DNA from: an uncultured Chloroflexota bacterium
Lineage (GTDB): Bacteria > Chloroflexota > Anaerolineae > Aggregatilineales > Phototrophicaceae
Direction of reading: 5' to 3'
Assembly: GCA_903904765.1 (NCBI GenBank)
Contig: CAIVEA010000038.1
Coordinates: 1 to 36,003 of the forward strand
DNA: 36,003 nucleotides
The position numbers and the translations under genes are program-made. Shown here one piece after another: positions 15,823 through 23,957 of this stretch. Position 1 is the first letter of the stretch. Each line of letters opens with the position of its first letter. The notes beneath the pieces were generated by a model. It was not told the DNA's origin, did no database searches, and saw nothing but the letters and a program-made list of their open reading frames with translations.

Positions 15823-17076
15823 CTAACGAAAATAATCGAAGCGGACGACGGTTTCCAGCGCGAACGTGTGCGGCGCGAAGTCCAGCGGTTGTGCGTAGGC
15901 CAGCCGGTAGCCCTGTGCAGTCAGGCGTTTGGCATCCCGCGCCAGCGTAGCCGGATCGCCACTAACATACACAATGCGGCGGGGTGCGAGTGCGGTCAGG
16001 CCATCCAGCGCGGCGGCACTCAAGCCTTCGCGGGCAGGCGGGTCTACCAGCGCCACATCTACCCCATCTTCCAGCGCGTCCCACGCATCTTCCACCGCAC
16101 CCTCGATCACATCCACATGCGCGAAATCCCGGGTGTTGAAATCAGCATCGTCCACTGCGTCTGAGTCATCCTCGACTAACGTCAGGCGGCGGGTATGCGG
16201 CGCGAGTAAGGCGCTGAAGAAGCCCACACCTGCATACAGCTCCAGCAGATGCTCGCTGCCCGTCAGTTCCAGTGCTGACCAGACAGCATCCGCCAGCGCC
16301 GGTAACTGGCTGCGATTGGCGCGAAACGGGCTGCCCGCCGTGACGCGAAAAGTATGCCCGCTGACGGTGTGCTGCGCGTGCAGGTCGCCAATCAGGTTGA
16401 CGGCCTCGCCATTGTTCAACCATAGATTCACGCTCATCGGCAGATCGGTTTCCAGTTCCGGCGGCAGATCGTCCGTCATTCGCAGGAGCAGCATAGGCGC
16501 ATCATCGGTGCGAATGAAGGTCGCTTCTTCGATTCCGGTCATCTTCTCCAGTTCGAGCGATTCTTTCAGTTCCAGCAGGTCGGGATGCAGCACCCGGCAA
16601 GCCGTCACCACTGCCGCTGCTGCGTCCATGCCGGGGGCGATCATGGCACCGGGGAAGCCCAGTCGCCCATCCGCCGTTCGCACGAAGGTCATGTGTTCGT
16701 TATAGCCCCACTCGGCGGGTGCGGGTATCACAGGGCGCACCTCGGCATCTGGCAGTCCGCCGATACGCTCCAACTGGTCGGCCAGCACATCCTGTTTGAG
16801 CAGCAGTTGTGCGCCATAGGCGATGTGCTGCCACTGGCAACCGCCGCACTTGCGCGGGCCGAAGAACTCGCAGCGCGGAAATACACGATCCGCTGAGGCG
16901 GAGAGCAGCGTTTGGCCTTCCGCGAACAGGGTACGGCCTTTTTCCGCCACCACCTGCGCCATCACGGTTTCACCGGGAATCGTATAGGGGATGAACACGG
17001 TGCGTCCGGCAGAGCGCCCTAACGCGCTGCCTCCGTTCGCCATTGTCTCCAGCGTGATTTCGATCTGTTCGCTCAT
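15823..17076 (-). CDS. RlmD/TrmA-like RNA m5U methyltransferase lacking the catalytic Cys
   Basis: Relative of 23S rRNA (uracil-5)-methyltransferases, 417 residues. A TRAM-like domain (about 1-60) is followed by a likely iron-sulfur site (Cys69, Cys77, Cys80 in CEFFGPRKCGGC; a fourth Cys in ACRVLHP) and a C-terminal Rossmann methyltransferase domain (YAGVGFFSALLAP, then VALVDPPAREGL). The nucleophile motif, normally VSCxPATLARD, reads VSGDPATLARD here: the cysteine is Gly373 (codon GGC, one base from TGC). The FQVN motif upstream is also altered (PFRAN). The general-base glutamate near the end (LETVVRF) is kept. As written the enzyme should not methylate C5 of uridine, unless Gly373 is a sequencing error. 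Start ATG 17076 has AAGGGGA upstream. Confidence 0.85.
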   Translation of the reverse strand: MSEQIEITLETMANGGSALGRSAGRTVFIPYTIPGETVMAQVVAEKGRTLFAEGQTLLSASADRVFPRCEFFGPRKCGGCQWQHIAYGAQLLLKQDVLADQLERIGGLPDAEVRPVIPAPAEWGYNEHMTFVRTADGRLGFPGAMIAPGMDAAAAVVTACRVLHPDLLELKESLELEKMTGIEEATFIRTDDAPMLLLRMTDDLPPELETDLPMSVNLWLNNGEAVNLIGDLHAQHTVSGHTFRVTAGSPFRANRSQLPALADAVWSALELTGSEHLLELYAGVGFFSALLAPHTRRLTLVEDDSDAVDDADFNTRDFAHVDVIEGAVEDAWDALEDGVDVALVDPPAREGLSAAALDGLTALAPRRIVYVSGDPATLARDAKRLTAQGYRLAYAQPLDFAPHTFALETVVRFDYFR

Positions 17077-17140
17077 AATCCCCTTCTTTCGTGCCTGCTA
17101 CAACCATAACCGACTTCCATGACAGCCTGCAAGACGCGGT

Positions 17141-18409
17141 TCATTCCGGCAAGGGGGAAGTATCTGTATCTTCTGTGGATGACCGCGCAGCACTGACCGC
17201 GCCCGCCGCCAGCGCCAGCAGTAGCCACCACAAAAACCCGAAGCGATCCCAGAGCGCGATGGCATCCCCCAACCCGAACAGGACATGTGCCAGCAAACCC
17301 GCGCCAACGCCTACCGCCACCACCCGCACCGCAGGGCTGCCAAGCCGGTAAGCGGTCAGCAGCAGCGCCGCCGCCGCGATTTGTAACCCGATGAACCACG
17401 CAATCCCCGGCAACCCCATATCCGTGCCGATTTGCAGCACTTCGTTGTGGGCGTGGGGCAACACAGGCTGCTCAAAGCTGGGCACGGGATACAATTCCCG
17501 CACCCGTCCATCACGGAACATGCCCATTCCCACGCCGGTCAAGGGATGGTCACGCAGAATGGCGATGGCGCTGCCCCAGATGTCGAACCGAATGCTCATG
17601 CTGGACTCGTCGCGCTCGAAGTGCGATTGTGCTTGATCGGACAGGAACACATTCAGCGTAATCATGCCTTGCAACAGCGCCAACGCCGCCACCGCGCCCC
17701 ACCCCGCCCAGCGCCGCCCGCCGCGCAAGGTGAGCGTCACCACGCCCGTCAGTGCCAGCAGGATACCGAACAGCGCGAAACGACTTTGCCCGAACACAGC
17801 GGCCAGCAGCAACAATCCGGTGAGGATGGCGAATGTCCAGCGGCGAGTGGCGTTTTGCCCGTAGAAAGTGAAGGCGGCGCACAGCGGGGTAAGCCACGCC
17901 AGCGCACCACCGAGTTCGTTCACATTCAAGCCGCCTTCCGCCGCCGGGAAGTTTGTCAGTCGGGGCAGGGTTGCGAGGGCGGATTCCAGCACGGTGCTTT
18001 TGCTTGTCCACTGGGCGGCGGTCAGCCCCAACAGCGCCACCAACCCCGCGAGGATCAGCACGATATTCGCCGCGCCGTTTAGCTGGCCTTCGCGCCGTCC
18101 CTCGTCCGCGATGGCGAGGATGAGCGCCAGCCCCAGCAAAGGCCGCCCCAGCATGAGCAGCCCGCGTGTATAAGGCGCAACCACCACGTTCAACGCCATC
18201 AGGGCGAATCCGGCAAGCAGCGCCCACACGAACGGCTGTCGCCAGCTCAAGCGTGCGCCAGAAGCGTATCTTAAAACCGCGAAGAACGGTAATCCCCATA
18301 GCAGTCCCAACCAGCCGTCGCGGATCGGGCTGGGATACCAGAAAGCCGCTAATGTGAAAGCTAACCAGTAGGGTTCAAGTCTTAATAAGGGACGAATGAG
18401 TGTAGTCAT
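17141..18409 (-). CDS. O-antigen ligase / polymerase family membrane protein
   Basis: Polytopic membrane protein of 422 residues with about eleven hydrophobic segments and one large periplasmic loop. Wzy_C/O-antigen-ligase features are a central FGQSRFALFGI helix, then DIWGSAIAILRDHPLTGVGMGMF and PHAHNEVLQIGTDMGLPG in the loop, where the HNxxLxxxxxxGxxG pattern is characteristic. Members join or polymerise lipid-linked glycans on the outer face of the cytoplasmic membrane; which of the two is not decidable here. ATG 18409 is used; GTG 18412 precedes it directly. It is 64 bases upstream of the RlmD-like gene and may share a transcript. It fits with the flippase fusion and GalE elsewhere in the window. 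Confidence 0.82.
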   Translation of the reverse strand: MTTLIRPLLRLEPYWLAFTLAAFWYPSPIRDGWLGLLWGLPFFAVLRYASGARLSWRQPFVWALLAGFALMALNVVVAPYTRGLLMLGRPLLGLALILAIADEGRREGQLNGAANIVLILAGLVALLGLTAAQWTSKSTVLESALATLPRLTNFPAAEGGLNVNELGGALAWLTPLCAAFTFYGQNATRRWTFAILTGLLLLAAVFGQSRFALFGILLALTGVVTLTLRGGRRWAGWGAVAALALLQGMITLNVFLSDQAQSHFERDESSMSIRFDIWGSAIAILRDHPLTGVGMGMFRDGRVRELYPVPSFEQPVLPHAHNEVLQIGTDMGLPGIAWFIGLQIAAAALLLTAYRLGSPAVRVVAVGVGAGLLAHVLFGLGDAIALWDRFGFLWWLLLALAAGAVSAARSSTEDTDTSPLPE

Positions 18410-18568
18410 CACGACTTTCTGAGCGCATCTAGTTTATAACGAAGTGACTATCATAGATCAGTATTCTTACGGATTCCGAATTTGGAAGAGCAATGATAAA
18501 GTGTGCATCGTATTGTGGTTGCTTGCGAAGATTTAACAAATTCACACGCAAGTTTTTGTAGATTCGCT

Positions 18569-18583
18569 CGAACATGTTGTTCG
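18569..18583. promoter_or_regulatory. 15-base palindrome upstream of the SARP-like regulator
   Basis: CGAACA-TGT-TGTTCG is a perfect inverted repeat with 6-base arms, about 47 bases before the regulator start. It recalls the Gram-positive-type LexA box (CGAAC-N4-GTTCG) but has five central bases instead of four, so a LexA site is doubtful. It may bind the regulator itself. The surrounding 216-base gap is AT-rich and otherwise empty. Confidence 0.4.
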
Positions 18584-18629
18584 GGTTTCTTGTATTTATA
18601 GAAACTCCGACTACAAACAGACAGGTGAT

Positions 18630-19925
18630 ATGATGCCATACGAAATTGCTACCAACTTATCTTCACAGGCGTTTCAAGATCGCTTGTCCGGTAAGAAGGT
18701 TGTGCTGCTCTACCCGTGGACGAATGAGAGAAATCTCTATTTGTGCCATTTCTACGCCGAAAATAGTGCAGGCTTGCTCTATTACCGCGCACAGGATGGA
18801 CAAACCAGCCTGAAACCGTGGGTGGCCGGATTACTGAGCGAAATCGCCAGCGTGCAAGAAGGCTTCGGCGCGAACCTGCAACAAGCGTTGAACACCTCGC
18901 CCGCCAGCAACCACTGGGGCGAAGCGTTGGCGGCTGATCTGGAAGCCGTTCCCGATCGTCCCCTGACGTTGTTCCTCGATGAGCTAGATCGTATCCCATT
19001 TGATGACGATTTCCAGCGGTTCTTTGTGGCGCTAGTAGATGAATTGCCGGCAAACATCCGCATTGCCATCAGCTCGCGCTTGCTGGAATACCATCCGTGG
19101 TACGATCTGATCGTGCGCGGCGACGCGGTGGTGATGGGTACAGAGCAACGCGCCGATGACGGCATGTTCAGCAAGTTTCCCGTGTCGAAACCCCGCCTCG
19201 AAGTCTATGCCTTCGGACGCGGTTACACCATCGTGAACGGTCAATTTGTGACCAACTGGGACGGGGCGCTGCCGCGCAACCTGTTCTTTTTCTTCATGGA
19301 TAAACCGCTGGTGACGCGCAGCGAAATCTTCCAGACCTTCTGGCCGAACCTGCCCACTAAAGAAGCTACCAACGTCTTTCATGTCACCAAGCGCAAAGTA
19401 ACCGAGCGTTTGAGCCTCGGCCTGCCAGATGCTGTAGAACTCACCCGCTATAGCGGCGGGTTCTACACCCCCAGTGACAAATATATCCGCCACTACGATG
19501 TCACCTCGTTTCAGGCCGATGTCGAAAAAGCGGCGATGACCGGGGATGATGCCGAAGAGGAACGCCTGCTACTACGTGCCACCCGCCTGTATCGCGCCTC
19601 GTATCTTCAGGACAGCGAGATGGACTGGATGAAGGAACGACGCGATCAGCTACGGCTCATGAACTCCGGTGCGCTCATCAGTTTGGGGCGCATCTACCGC
19701 CGCCGTCAGGACGATAAGCAGGCGCTGGGCGCGTTCCTGCGGGCGCTGCGCGATACACCGGAACGCGAGGACATCCAGCGCGAAGTGATGACACTGTACA
19801 TCCACATGGGGCGGCGCGATGATGCCCGCGCTCAGTACAAGTACCTGACCAGTATGCTGCGCGAACGCTTCAACATTGCGCCGTCGCGGGATACACAGGA
19901 ACTGTACAACAGCATCGTCCCCTAA
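18630..19925 (+). CDS. SARP-like transcriptional regulator (ATPase-like, wHTH, BTAD)
   Basis: Regulator of 431 residues with three parts. The N-terminal ~170 residues resemble the NTPase part of STAND proteins: a Walker-B-like LTLFLDELDRIP strand and the later IRIAISSRLL strand are present, but the P-loop (GxxxxGK) is missing. A winged helix follows (about 190-280; FFFFMDKPLVTRSEIFQTFW, then NVFHVTKRKV). The C-terminus is a BTAD-type helical repeat domain (about 305-425; LLLRATRLYRASYL, then LGRIYRRRQDDKQALGAFLRAL). This wHTH-BTAD order is typical of SARP-type activators. The target is unknown. ATG 18630 or 18633 can start it after AGGTG. A strong terminator follows, so it is monocistronic. 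Confidence 0.8.
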   Translation: MMPYEIATNLSSQAFQDRLSGKKVVLLYPWTNERNLYLCHFYAENSAGLLYYRAQDGQTSLKPWVAGLLSEIASVQEGFGANLQQALNTSPASNHWGEALAADLEAVPDRPLTLFLDELDRIPFDDDFQRFFVALVDELPANIRIAISSRLLEYHPWYDLIVRGDAVVMGTEQRADDGMFSKFPVSKPRLEVYAFGRGYTIVNGQFVTNWDGALPRNLFFFFMDKPLVTRSEIFQTFWPNLPTKEATNVFHVTKRKVTERLSLGLPDAVELTRYSGGFYTPSDKYIRHYDVTSFQADVEKAAMTGDDAEEERLLLRATRLYRASYLQDSEMDWMKERRDQLRLMNSGALISLGRIYRRRQDDKQALGAFLRALRDTPEREDIQREVMTLYIHMGRRDDARAQYKYLTSMLRERFNIAPSRDTQELYNSIVP

Positions 19926-19945
19926 AGAACAACTACAGACACACG

Positions 19946-19975
19946 AAAACGGGCGCATGTTGCGCCCGTTTTGCT
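19946..19975 (+). terminator. Rho-independent terminator after the SARP-like gene
   Basis: Perfect 12-base arms AAAACGGGCGCA (19946-19957) and TGCGCCCGTTTT (19961-19972) around a 3-base loop, with the T run formed by the right arm. It lies 21 bases after the stop codon. Confidence 0.9.
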
Positions 19976-20009
19976 TCTGCCGGACGCTTTCTCTGCTGCC
20001 GCTTTGCGC

Positions 20010-20015
20010 TATAAT
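20010..20015 (+). promoter_or_regulatory. -10 box directly before the small membrane protein gene
   Basis: A perfect TATAAT at 20010-20015 ends only 7 bases before the ATG at 20023. Transcription would then start at or next to the start codon, giving a leaderless or nearly leaderless mRNA. No clear -35 box. Confidence 0.5.
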
Positions 20016-20022
20016 CGGCGGT

Positions 20023-20478
20023 ATGATCGAACATGAACCTTTGCTCGACGACGAGCGCGACTCCGAGGCCACTTACGTCCTCGCTGATAAAATCCCCCCT
20101 GACCACATCGGGGTGCTGATCGCTGGTGCGCTGTTCATGCTCATCGGATGGGCGGGTTTGTACCAGTTGGTGACGACCACCCAACCGCGTGTAGGGCAGC
20201 GTTGGATTTTCTTCCTATTGCTGCAACTGGCGGTATCTGGCACGGTGCTGCCTTTCATGCGCTATCTGAACGTGCGCTTCACCCCCGTGACCGCTGAACT
20301 GCCCCCCGGCGGCGTGGTCGTGCGCCAGAGCATCTGGGTGGGGCTATTCGTGGTGGTGTGCGCGTGGCTGCAAATCCCGCGTGTACTCAACCTGCCCATC
20401 GGTTTCTTCATCGCGCTGGTATTCATCGTGATCGAAGTATTTCTGCGCTCCCGCGAGTTGCGTAATGAGCGCGGCTAA
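20023..20478 (+). CDS. Small four-helix membrane protein, unknown function
   Basis: Hypothetical protein of 151 residues, not recognised. An acidic N-terminus (EHEPLLDDERDSEATYVLADK) precedes four hydrophobic segments at about 31-50, 60-80, 107-122 and 124-141; the protein ends in a charged tail. A Pro-rich FTPVTAELPPGG loop joins helices 2 and 3. There is no signal peptide or catalytic motif. Its last 14 bases overlap the start of selA, so the two are probably translated together. The start at ATG 20023 is fixed by the -10 box just upstream; longer in-frame versions run back through the preceding terminator and can be ignored. Confidence 0.65.
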   Translation: MIEHEPLLDDERDSEATYVLADKIPPDHIGVLIAGALFMLIGWAGLYQLVTTTQPRVGQRWIFFLLLQLAVSGTVLPFMRYLNVRFTPVTAELPPGGVVVRQSIWVGLFVVVCAWLQIPRVLNLPIGFFIALVFIVIEVFLRSRELRNERG

Positions 20479-21850
20479 CCCGCTGCGTGGACTGCCCTCT
20501 GTCGAAGTGCTGATGAGCAGCGCGGACGGCGCAGCGCTGACCGCTGAATATGGTCGTCCGGCGGCGCTGGAGACTGTCCGCGCCGTGTTGCAGCGCACCC
20601 GCGACGGGCTGCGGGCGGGCGAACACCTGCCCACCGACCCCGCCGCGCTACTACAAGCCACCACCGCTGATCTGCGCCGCCGTTTCCTACCCACCCTGCG
20701 CCCGGTCATTAATGCCACTGGCATCATCATCCACACCAATTTGGGACGCGCTCCGTTGTCGGTTGCCGCGCAACAGGCCGTGCAGGAAGCTGCCGCGCAG
20801 TATGGCACGCTGGAATTTGACCTCGACACGGGCAAACGCGGCAGCCGTTTGCGCCACGCTTCCGACCTGCTGGCGGAGGTGACAGGCGCGGAAGCGGCAC
20901 TGGTGGTGAACAACAATGCTGCTGCGCTGGTGCTGCTGCTGTCGGCGCTGGCACAGGGGCGCGAGGTAATTCTGTCGCGGGGGCAGTTGGTGGAAATCGG
21001 CGGCGGTTTCCGCGTGCCGGAAGTCATGGAACAAAGCGGCGCAAAACTGGTGGAAGTGGGGACGACCAACCGCACCCGCCCTGCCGACTACCAACGCGCC
21101 ATCACCGCACAGACCGCGCTGCTGATGCGCGCCCACGCCTCGAACTTCAAGATTATCGGCTTCACCGAGAGCGCAACACTGGCGGAAATGGCGGACGTGG
21201 CGCATCGTCACGGGCTGCTGCTGGTGGATGATCTGGGCAGCGGGGCGCTGCTGGATACTGCGCCCTACGGTTTGGAACATGAGCCGATGGTGGGCGAAAG
21301 TCTGGCAGCGGGTGCTGATCTGGTGGCCTTCAGTGGCGACAAGTTGCTGGGCGGGCCGCAGGCCGGCATCCTGATAGGCCGCCGCGACTTGATTGACCGT
21401 TTGAAGCAGCATCCACTGGCGCGGGCGGTGCGGGCGGATAAGCTGTGCCTCGCGGCGCTGACCGCCACGCTCGACCATTATCGGCGCGGGGAGGCGGTAC
21501 AGAAAATCCCCGTCTGGCAGATGATCGCCCGTCCGCTGACAGATGTGCGGGCGACGGCAGAACGCTGGGCGGCGGCGCTGGGCGGGCGCGTGGTAGAAGG
21601 CGAGTCGGCGGTGGGCGGGGGCAGCTTGCCGGGTGAAACACTACCGACGGTGCTGCTGGCGCTGGAGGTGCCTGCGCCGGATGCGTTCGCGGCGCGACTG
21701 CGCGAGGCCGAAAAACCGATTATCGCCCGTATTGCCGAGGGGCGGGTGCTGTTTGACCCGCGCACCGTCCTGCCGGGGCAAGAGGACGCGCTGCTCGGCA
21801 CGCTCCAGTCCCTCATCCCCAACCCTTCTCCCTCAGAGCAAAGGGAGTAA
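20465..21850 (+). CDS. selA: L-seryl-tRNA(Sec) selenium transferase
   Basis: Converts seryl-tRNA(Sec) to selenocysteyl-tRNA(Sec) with selenophosphate, in the bacterial selenocysteine pathway. This 461-residue PLP enzyme shows the SelA N-terminus (LPSVEVLM), the INATGIIIHTNLGRAPL block, NNNAAALVLLL, the LVEIGGGFRVPEVM and VGTTNRTRPADY segments, and the PLP lysine as Lys293 in FSGDKLLGGPQAG (near the E. coli position 295). The start overlaps the preceding membrane-protein gene by 14 bases. The last ~10 residues (Pro/Ser-rich, ending QRE) are encoded by a dispersed repeat that has replaced the normal end. selB, selD and tRNA-Sec are not seen in the window, so the rest of the pathway must lie elsewhere. 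Confidence 0.95.
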   Translation: MSAANPLRGLPSVEVLMSSADGAALTAEYGRPAALETVRAVLQRTRDGLRAGEHLPTDPAALLQATTADLRRRFLPTLRPVINATGIIIHTNLGRAPLSVAAQQAVQEAAAQYGTLEFDLDTGKRGSRLRHASDLLAEVTGAEAALVVNNNAAALVLLLSALAQGREVILSRGQLVEIGGGFRVPEVMEQSGAKLVEVGTTNRTRPADYQRAITAQTALLMRAHASNFKIIGFTESATLAEMADVAHRHGLLLVDDLGSGALLDTAPYGLEHEPMVGESLAAGADLVAFSGDKLLGGPQAGILIGRRDLIDRLKQHPLARAVRADKLCLAALTATLDHYRRGEAVQKIPVWQMIARPLTDVRATAERWAAALGGRVVEGESAVGGGSLPGETLPTVLLALEVPAPDAFAARLREAEKPIIARIAEGRVLFDPRTVLPGQEDALLGTLQSLIPNPSPSEQRE

Positions 21851-21860
21851 GAGGGGAAAA
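21810..21860. repeat. Dispersed CCCTCATCCCC repeat at the selA 3' end
   Basis: CCCTCATCCCCAACCCTTCT, then CCCTCAGAGCAAAGGGAGTA and a GAGGGGAAAA end. It matches the copies at 27667 and 29190 closely. It supplies the last codons and the stop (21848-21850) of selA. It is followed at once by a GTAGGGACA-type hairpin element, the same order as at 29190-29318. Confidence 0.75.
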
Positions 21861-21871
21861 TATGCGGATTT

Positions 21872-21932
21872 GTAGGGACAACACCAGTGTTGCCCACCTG
21901 TATGCGACGAGTATGGCAGGCCATGTCTCTAC
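21872..21932. repeat. 61-bp GTAGGGACA-ended palindromic element, copy A
   Basis: Ends GTAGGGACA and TGTCTCTAC are inverted repeats (8 of 9), with an inner stem CAACAC/GTGTTG (21880-21893). An inverted copy of exactly the same length lies at 29258-29318, about 85% identical by eye. No coding capacity. The rest of the gap to 22026 shows nothing further than a ribosome-site-like AGGA. Confidence 0.8.
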
Positions 21933-22026
21933 GAAATCTTCAAACCGACTCTTAAATGGAATACGGGGCGCACCTTCGTTTCCCACCCCGAAAGACACCC
22001 ATCGGCGGACATACGCCACAGGATGA

Positions 22027-22971
22027 ATGACCATGACCGGAAACATCCCGCAGCGCGGGTTCAGCGTGAGCGACGAACAGGTGCAGGCCATCGCGGAGGC
22101 TCACGGCTTAGGGCGCGTCCGGCAGCACGCATGGCTGGGACGCGGGCGCAACAATCCGGCGCTGCTGGTCAACAGCGACTGGGTGCTGCGCTTCGACGGC
22201 CTGCCCGGTAACACGCCACGCCGCTTCGAGGGCGAGGCGCTGGCCTACCGCCAGTTGCGCGACCACCATCTGCCTGCGCCGGAAGTGCTGGGGGTGGATT
22301 TGAGTTGCCACCTGTTTCCGGCGGCCTATATCATCCTGTCACGCCTGCCGGGGCAACCCGTCGTGGATGCGTGGCCGGAGATGACCGCCGCGCAACGCGA
22401 CCACATCGCCGCCGAAGCGGGGCGGGTGCTGGCGCAAATGCACGCCATTCGCGGCGAACGCTGCGGCGATCTGCGTAAGCCGGACATCACCTTCACGAAC
22501 TGGTACGACTATCTGCAAGACTATTTGCAACGGCACGTCACAGATGCGCTCCAAAACGGCTTGCTGGACAAGCCACTGGCGGCACGGATGGAACGGGCAT
22601 TGAGCGATCTGCACCCGCTGTATCAGCAATCGGAGTATCCGCGCCTCGTCCACCGCGATTTTCATTTCGAGAATGTACTGTGTCACAACGGGGCGATCAC
22701 GGGTGTGATTGATTTCGAGTGGTCGCTGTGGGGCGACCCGCTGTGCGACTTCCGCACCGAAGACGAATTGGAGCGCGTCTGCCCCGGCAGTTCGGTGACA
22801 GTGCAAGCCGCTTACGGAGCATTGCGCCCGTTGCCCACTGATTTCCGGCGGCGGCTGACGGGCTACCGGATGCTGATGGCGCTGGAATATCTGGAGGACG
22901 CGCAGGACGAGGCCGAAGAACAGCGCAGTCGCACGATGCTGGAGGACTGCCTGACGCGGTTAGGGAGCTAG
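22027..22971 (+). CDS. Aminoglycoside phosphotransferase (APH) family kinase
   Basis: Predicted small-molecule kinase of 314 residues with the APH/choline-kinase fold. The Brenner catalytic loop is LVHRDFHFENVL (HxDxxxxN) and the metal-binding motif VIDFEWSLWGDPLCDF, both intact. An N-lobe with FDGLPGNTPRRFEGEALAYRQL and PAAYIILSRLPG is present. Members phosphorylate antibiotics, homoserine, choline, fructosamine or sugars; the substrate cannot be told here and resistance should not be assumed. ATG 22027 or 22033 can start it (AGGA just upstream). It stands alone after the repeat-filled gap behind selA. Confidence 0.85.
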   Translation: MTMTGNIPQRGFSVSDEQVQAIAEAHGLGRVRQHAWLGRGRNNPALLVNSDWVLRFDGLPGNTPRRFEGEALAYRQLRDHHLPAPEVLGVDLSCHLFPAAYIILSRLPGQPVVDAWPEMTAAQRDHIAAEAGRVLAQMHAIRGERCGDLRKPDITFTNWYDYLQDYLQRHVTDALQNGLLDKPLAARMERALSDLHPLYQQSEYPRLVHRDFHFENVLCHNGAITGVIDFEWSLWGDPLCDFRTEDELERVCPGSSVTVQAAYGALRPLPTDFRRRLTGYRMLMALEYLEDAQDEAEEQRSRTMLEDCLTRLGS

Positions 22972-23010
22972 AGTCTCCTCGTGAGGCAAGGGGAGCAAGG
23001 CGCAGATTCG

Positions 23011-23076
23011 TAGGTACAGTCCGCCTGATTTTTCGGGGTAAATAAAAAGGACACGACTCGCGCCGTGTCCTTACGA
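23011..23076. repeat. GTAGGxACA-ended palindromic element
   Basis: CGTAGGTACA at 23011 and TGTCCTTACG ending at 23076 are inverted (8 of 10), and an inner hairpin of perfect 9-base arms AAGGACACG (23047-23055) and CGTGTCCTT (23064-23072) lies at its right end. It belongs with the elements at 21872 and 29258. Confidence 0.5.
23040..23072 (-). terminator. Terminator of the winged-helix hypothetical gene
   Basis: The 9-base perfect hairpin at 23047-23072, read on the minus strand, is followed by TTTTTATTT. It lies 23 bases past the stop of the minus-strand gene starting at 23803. Confidence 0.75.
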
Positions 23077-23095
23077 ACGCACATTCCTACCGAGG

Positions 23096-23803
23096 TTACA
23101 ACTCGGCGAGAGTCACGTTTGTGCCGTAGGCCGCGTCACCATCCGGCGGCGTACCCGCTGGCAGAACCGTCGCATCCACATACATACCGCCCGCCACCAG
23201 AATATCATCGGGGTTCGGCCCCAACTGGAACACCTGCGCCTTCAAACGGAGCTTGTTGATGGCATCCGGCACGATGGAGAGCGTTTGCTGTCCCGCCGAG
23301 TCCGACAGGTGGAACACGACTTCCTGCGGGCGCTGCGGTTGGGCGTTGATGAGCGTCAGCCGCACGACCATTTCTGCCGTCTGTCCCAGCGATTGTCCAG
23401 CGGCAGCGGGCGAAAAGCCCAGCATGACCACTGCCGTTTCGCCAGCGCGGAAGGTGCGCGGAACGACCATCACCATGCGGCGAGTGACTTTCTTATTCGG
23501 GCCGCGCTTGCTGGAACCGCTGGAGGCGGGAGCTGCCGCGTCGTACTCGCGCAACGTCTCCACCGACTCTTGACCTTCATCCGACAGGCGGTAAGCTTGA
23601 TCGCCACTCATGGTCAGGTAGCCCTTCGTGACCAAGCGGCGAATGACCTTGCCGAACATACGCTCGCTCAGGCCGACACCTTCCATAATCTCATCACTAA
23701 AGGCCATCGGGTCGCTCAGTGTGCCGAAAAAGCGCAGGACATCCAACGCTTCGGGCGGTAGTGCGCGCAGGTGAAAAGGAAGCTCCACAGCAGTTCGCTC
23801 CAT
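23096..23803 (-). CDS. Hypothetical protein with N-terminal winged helix
   Basis: Protein of 235 residues that I do not recognise. Residues 1-90 look like a winged helix: LPPEALDVLRFFGTLSDPMAF, then MFGKVIRRLVTKGYLTMSGDQAYRLSDEG. A Gly/Ser/Lys linker with KRGPNKKVTRR follows (about 93-110). The C-terminal half (about 110-235) is rich in beta strands and has a regular VxLGFSP...VRLTLINAQ pattern like an immunoglobulin-like fold. There is no membrane helix or signal peptide, so it is probably cytoplasmic. It has its own promoter and terminator and is divergent from cysS. A regulatory role is a reasonable guess and nothing more. Confidence 0.65.
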   Translation of the reverse strand: MERTAVELPFHLRALPPEALDVLRFFGTLSDPMAFSDEIMEGVGLSERMFGKVIRRLVTKGYLTMSGDQAYRLSDEGQESVETLREYDAAAPASSGSSKRGPNKKVTRRMVMVVPRTFRAGETAVVMLGFSPAAAGQSLGQTAEMVVRLTLINAQPQRPQEVVFHLSDSAGQQTLSIVPDAINKLRLKAQVFQLGPNPDDILVAGGMYVDATVLPAGTPPDGDAAYGTNVTLAEL

Positions 23804-23828
23804 ACTGACGGCGAAAAATTCTTAAATG

Positions 23829-23857
23829 AGTATAGACCGCCTTTGCGTTCCATACAA
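23829..23857 (-). promoter_or_regulatory. Promoter of the winged-helix hypothetical gene
   Basis: On the minus strand TTGTAT (23852-23857), an exact 17-base spacer and TATACT (23829-23834) form a good sigma-70 promoter, with the ATG at 23803. Confidence 0.55.
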
Positions 23858-23957
23858 ACCCGGAAGTACAACGCATAATTCCGTATGGGCGGGGTTCGAC
23901 GTTCTGCGCTACAATGAAACCGATCATTACCCAATTCCATCAGGGATAACTGACCGA

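Noticed and set aside
18569..18583. LexA (SOS) box upstream of the SARP-like gene
   Set aside because: The arms CGAAC/GTTCG fit, but the spacer is five bases rather than four and the gene is not a known SOS gene. Kept only as a palindrome.
22972..23095. Possible tRNA-Sec in the gap near selA
   Set aside because: No acceptor/T-arm pairing or GTTCGAATC-like sequence; the gap is explained by the repeat and a terminator.
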